Below, one piece after another: positions 6,505 to 7,414 of a DNA stretch of 7,414 nucleotides. Location: contig DATAXP010000095.1 in the NCBI GenBank assembly GCA_036272935.1, forward strand, positions 1 to 7,414. Reading direction: 5' to 3'. The DNA comes from DATAXP01 sp036272935. Lineage in GTDB: Bacteria > Planctomycetota > Planctomycetia > Pirellulales > PNKZ01. The first letter of the stretch is position 1. The number at the start of each line of letters is the position of its first letter. The notes beneath the pieces were generated by a model that saw nothing but the letters and a program-made list of their open reading frames with translations, was not told the DNA's origin and did not search any database. Made by a program: the position numbers and the translations under genes.

Positions 6505-6521
6505 GTCGAACGAAGTTCGAC
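6505..6521. promoter_or_regulatory. Perfect 7-bp palindrome just before the aminotransferase start
   Basis: GTCGAAC (6505-6511), GAA, GTTCGAC (6515-6521) forms a perfect inverted repeat. A further direct copy of GTCGAAC lies at 6491-6497. The palindrome ends 7 nt before the ATG at 6529, where a ribosome site would sit; none is recognisable. It could act as a repressor operator or as an RNA hairpin controlling translation. It resembles a Gram-positive LexA box (CGAAC-N4-GTTCG), but the central spacer is 3 nt rather than 4. Confidence 0.45.
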
Positions 6522-6528
6522 CGCTCGC

Positions 6529-7392
6529 ATGCCACTGAAAATCTGGATCAACGGACGGCTGTTCGACAAGCAGGACGCGAAGGTCAGCGTCTACGATCAC
6601 GGCCTGCTGTACGGCGACGGCGTGTTTGAGGGGTTGCGCAGCTACGCCGGGCGCGTCTTCCGCCTGGATCAGCATCTCCAGCGCCTGTGGGATTCGGCCA
6701 AGGCGATCCATCTGCAAATCCCGCATAGCCGCGAAACCATTGCGGCGGCCGTGAACGACACGCTGCGGGCCAACGGCATTGCCGACGGGTACATTCGCCT
6801 GGTGGTGACGCGCGGCGCCGGCACGCTGGGACTCGATCCCAACCGTTGCAGCGATCCGCAGGTGATTATCATCACCGATCACATCGCGCTGTATCCGAAG
6901 GAAATGTACGAGCACGGCCTGGAAATCGTCACGGTCAGCGTGGTGCGCAATCACGCTGCCGCGCTCAGTCCGCGGATCAAGTCGCTTAATTACCTGAACA
7001 ACATCCTCGCGAAGATCGAAGGTTTGCAGGCCGGGTGCAGCGAGGCGCTGATGCTCAACACCAAAGGGGAAGTCGCCGAATGTACCGGCGACAATATCTT
7101 CCTGGTGCGCGGCCGGCAGTTGCTCACCCCCGGCATCGATGCCGGCATTCTCGAAGGCATCACGCGCGACGCCGTCATGGAGTTGGCGGGGGCTGCGGGT
7201 CTGACGGTACGCGAAATCGCGCTGAGCAAGCACGACGTGTACATTGCCGACGAATGCTTCCTCACCGGCACCGCCGCCGAGATCATCCCGGTGATCAAAG
7301 TCGACAGCCGCACCATCGGCACTGGCGAGCCAGGTCCGGTGACGCGCGACTTGATGAAGCGCTTCCACCAGTTAGTAGGCAGAGGGCAGTAG
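6529..7392 (+). CDS. ilvE: Class IV aminotransferase, branched-chain amino acid type
   Basis: This is a PLP-dependent fold-type IV enzyme, 287 residues long, most likely catalysing the reversible last step of leucine, isoleucine and valine synthesis with glutamate as amino donor. Landmarks are INGRLFD (7-13), the substrate segment YGDGVFEGLRSY (28-39), GYIRLVVTRG (87-96) and the PLP lysine K151 in RIKSLNYLNN. There is also E184 in EVAECTGDNIF, LEGITRDAVMELA (208-220) and the phosphate-binding GTAAEI (247-252). The overall style resembles the shorter IlvE forms of archaea and many non-proteobacterial lineages. D-amino-acid or aminodeoxychorismate activity of the same fold cannot be excluded by reading alone. 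I chose the ATG at 6529 because family members begin near this point; upstream in-frame codons run into the ATPase gene. The last residues, VGRGQ, are encoded by a 14-bp tandem repeat. Confidence 0.9.
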   Translation: MPLKIWINGRLFDKQDAKVSVYDHGLLYGDGVFEGLRSYAGRVFRLDQHLQRLWDSAKAIHLQIPHSRETIAAAVNDTLRANGIADGYIRLVVTRGAGTLGLDPNRCSDPQVIIITDHIALYPKEMYEHGLEIVTVSVVRNHAAALSPRIKSLNYLNNILAKIEGLQAGCSEALMLNTKGEVAECTGDNIFLVRGRQLLTPGIDAGILEGITRDAVMELAGAAGLTVREIALSKHDVYIADECFLTGTAAEIIPVIKVDSRTIGTGEPGPVTRDLMKRFHQLVGRGQ

Positions 7393-7405
7393 GCAGACGG
7401 CAGAG
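7374..7405. repeat. 14-bp tandem repeat at the aminotransferase stop
   Basis: AGTAGGCAGAGGGC (7374-7387) is followed directly by AGTAGGCAGACGGC (7388-7401), 13 of 14 bases identical, and then by AGAG, the start of a partial third unit. The aminotransferase stop TAG (7390-7392) lies inside the second unit. The AG-rich style resembles the hairpin repeat after lysS. The array may continue past the window edge. Confidence 0.75.
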
Positions 7406-7414
7406 CAGCCTCGC

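Noticed and set aside
6505..6521. LexA (SOS) box
   Set aside because: CGAAC and GTTCG are separated by 3 nt, not the 4 nt of the known Gram-positive box, and the downstream gene is not a typical SOS gene.
6403..7368. Long minus-strand open frame opposite the aminotransferase
   Set aside because: Antisense shadow of a gene with all class IV aminotransferase landmarks.

Overview
This GC-rich window looks like bacterial chromosome from a planctomycete-type organism. That placement is inference. It rests on the LysRS sequence style (RIALELHLKRLL, ELGRVYRNEGISPRHNPEF), a LolC/E-type permease with a long extracytoplasmic insertion, weak or absent Shine-Dalgarno sites before some genes, and short AG-rich repeats between genes. 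No rRNA, tRNA or CRISPR array was seen.

Left part (1-1252) is an accessory scar. At the left edge a good ribosome binding site points to a minus-strand gene of which only the first codons are visible. An IS110-family transposase remnant follows on the plus strand; it lacks its N-terminal catalytic Asp region and its C-terminal tail. Its right end abuts, at about 976/977, the 3' end of a broken minus-strand DUF433 (antitoxin-like) gene. That gene is readable only by changing frame twice. The simplest reading is a DUF433 locus, possibly once part of a toxin-antitoxin pair, that was interrupted by the IS110 element and has since decayed.

Middle part (1253-4008) holds two divergent housekeeping-type genes. 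One is a PA0069/Rv2578c-family radical SAM protein (COG1533, SplB-like) on the minus strand. The other is lysS, class II lysyl-tRNA synthetase, on the plus strand. A 149-bp intergenic region separates them and contains a good sigma70-like promoter for lysS.

Right part (4009-7414) starts with a large imperfect hairpin. It is followed by a plus-strand cluster: a LolC/E-type permease, an overlapping LolD-type ATPase, and a class IV (branched-chain type) aminotransferase 43 bp later. The permease and ATPase should form one inner-membrane ABC complex, most likely for lipoprotein release. The aminotransferase may be co-transcribed, but a palindrome lies just before its start. The window ends in a 14-bp tandem repeat that encodes the last residues of the aminotransferase.

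I found no convincing new multi-gene system. The items most worth checking are the DUF433 remnant with a slippery heptamer at its break, the permease insertion, and the hairpin after lysS.
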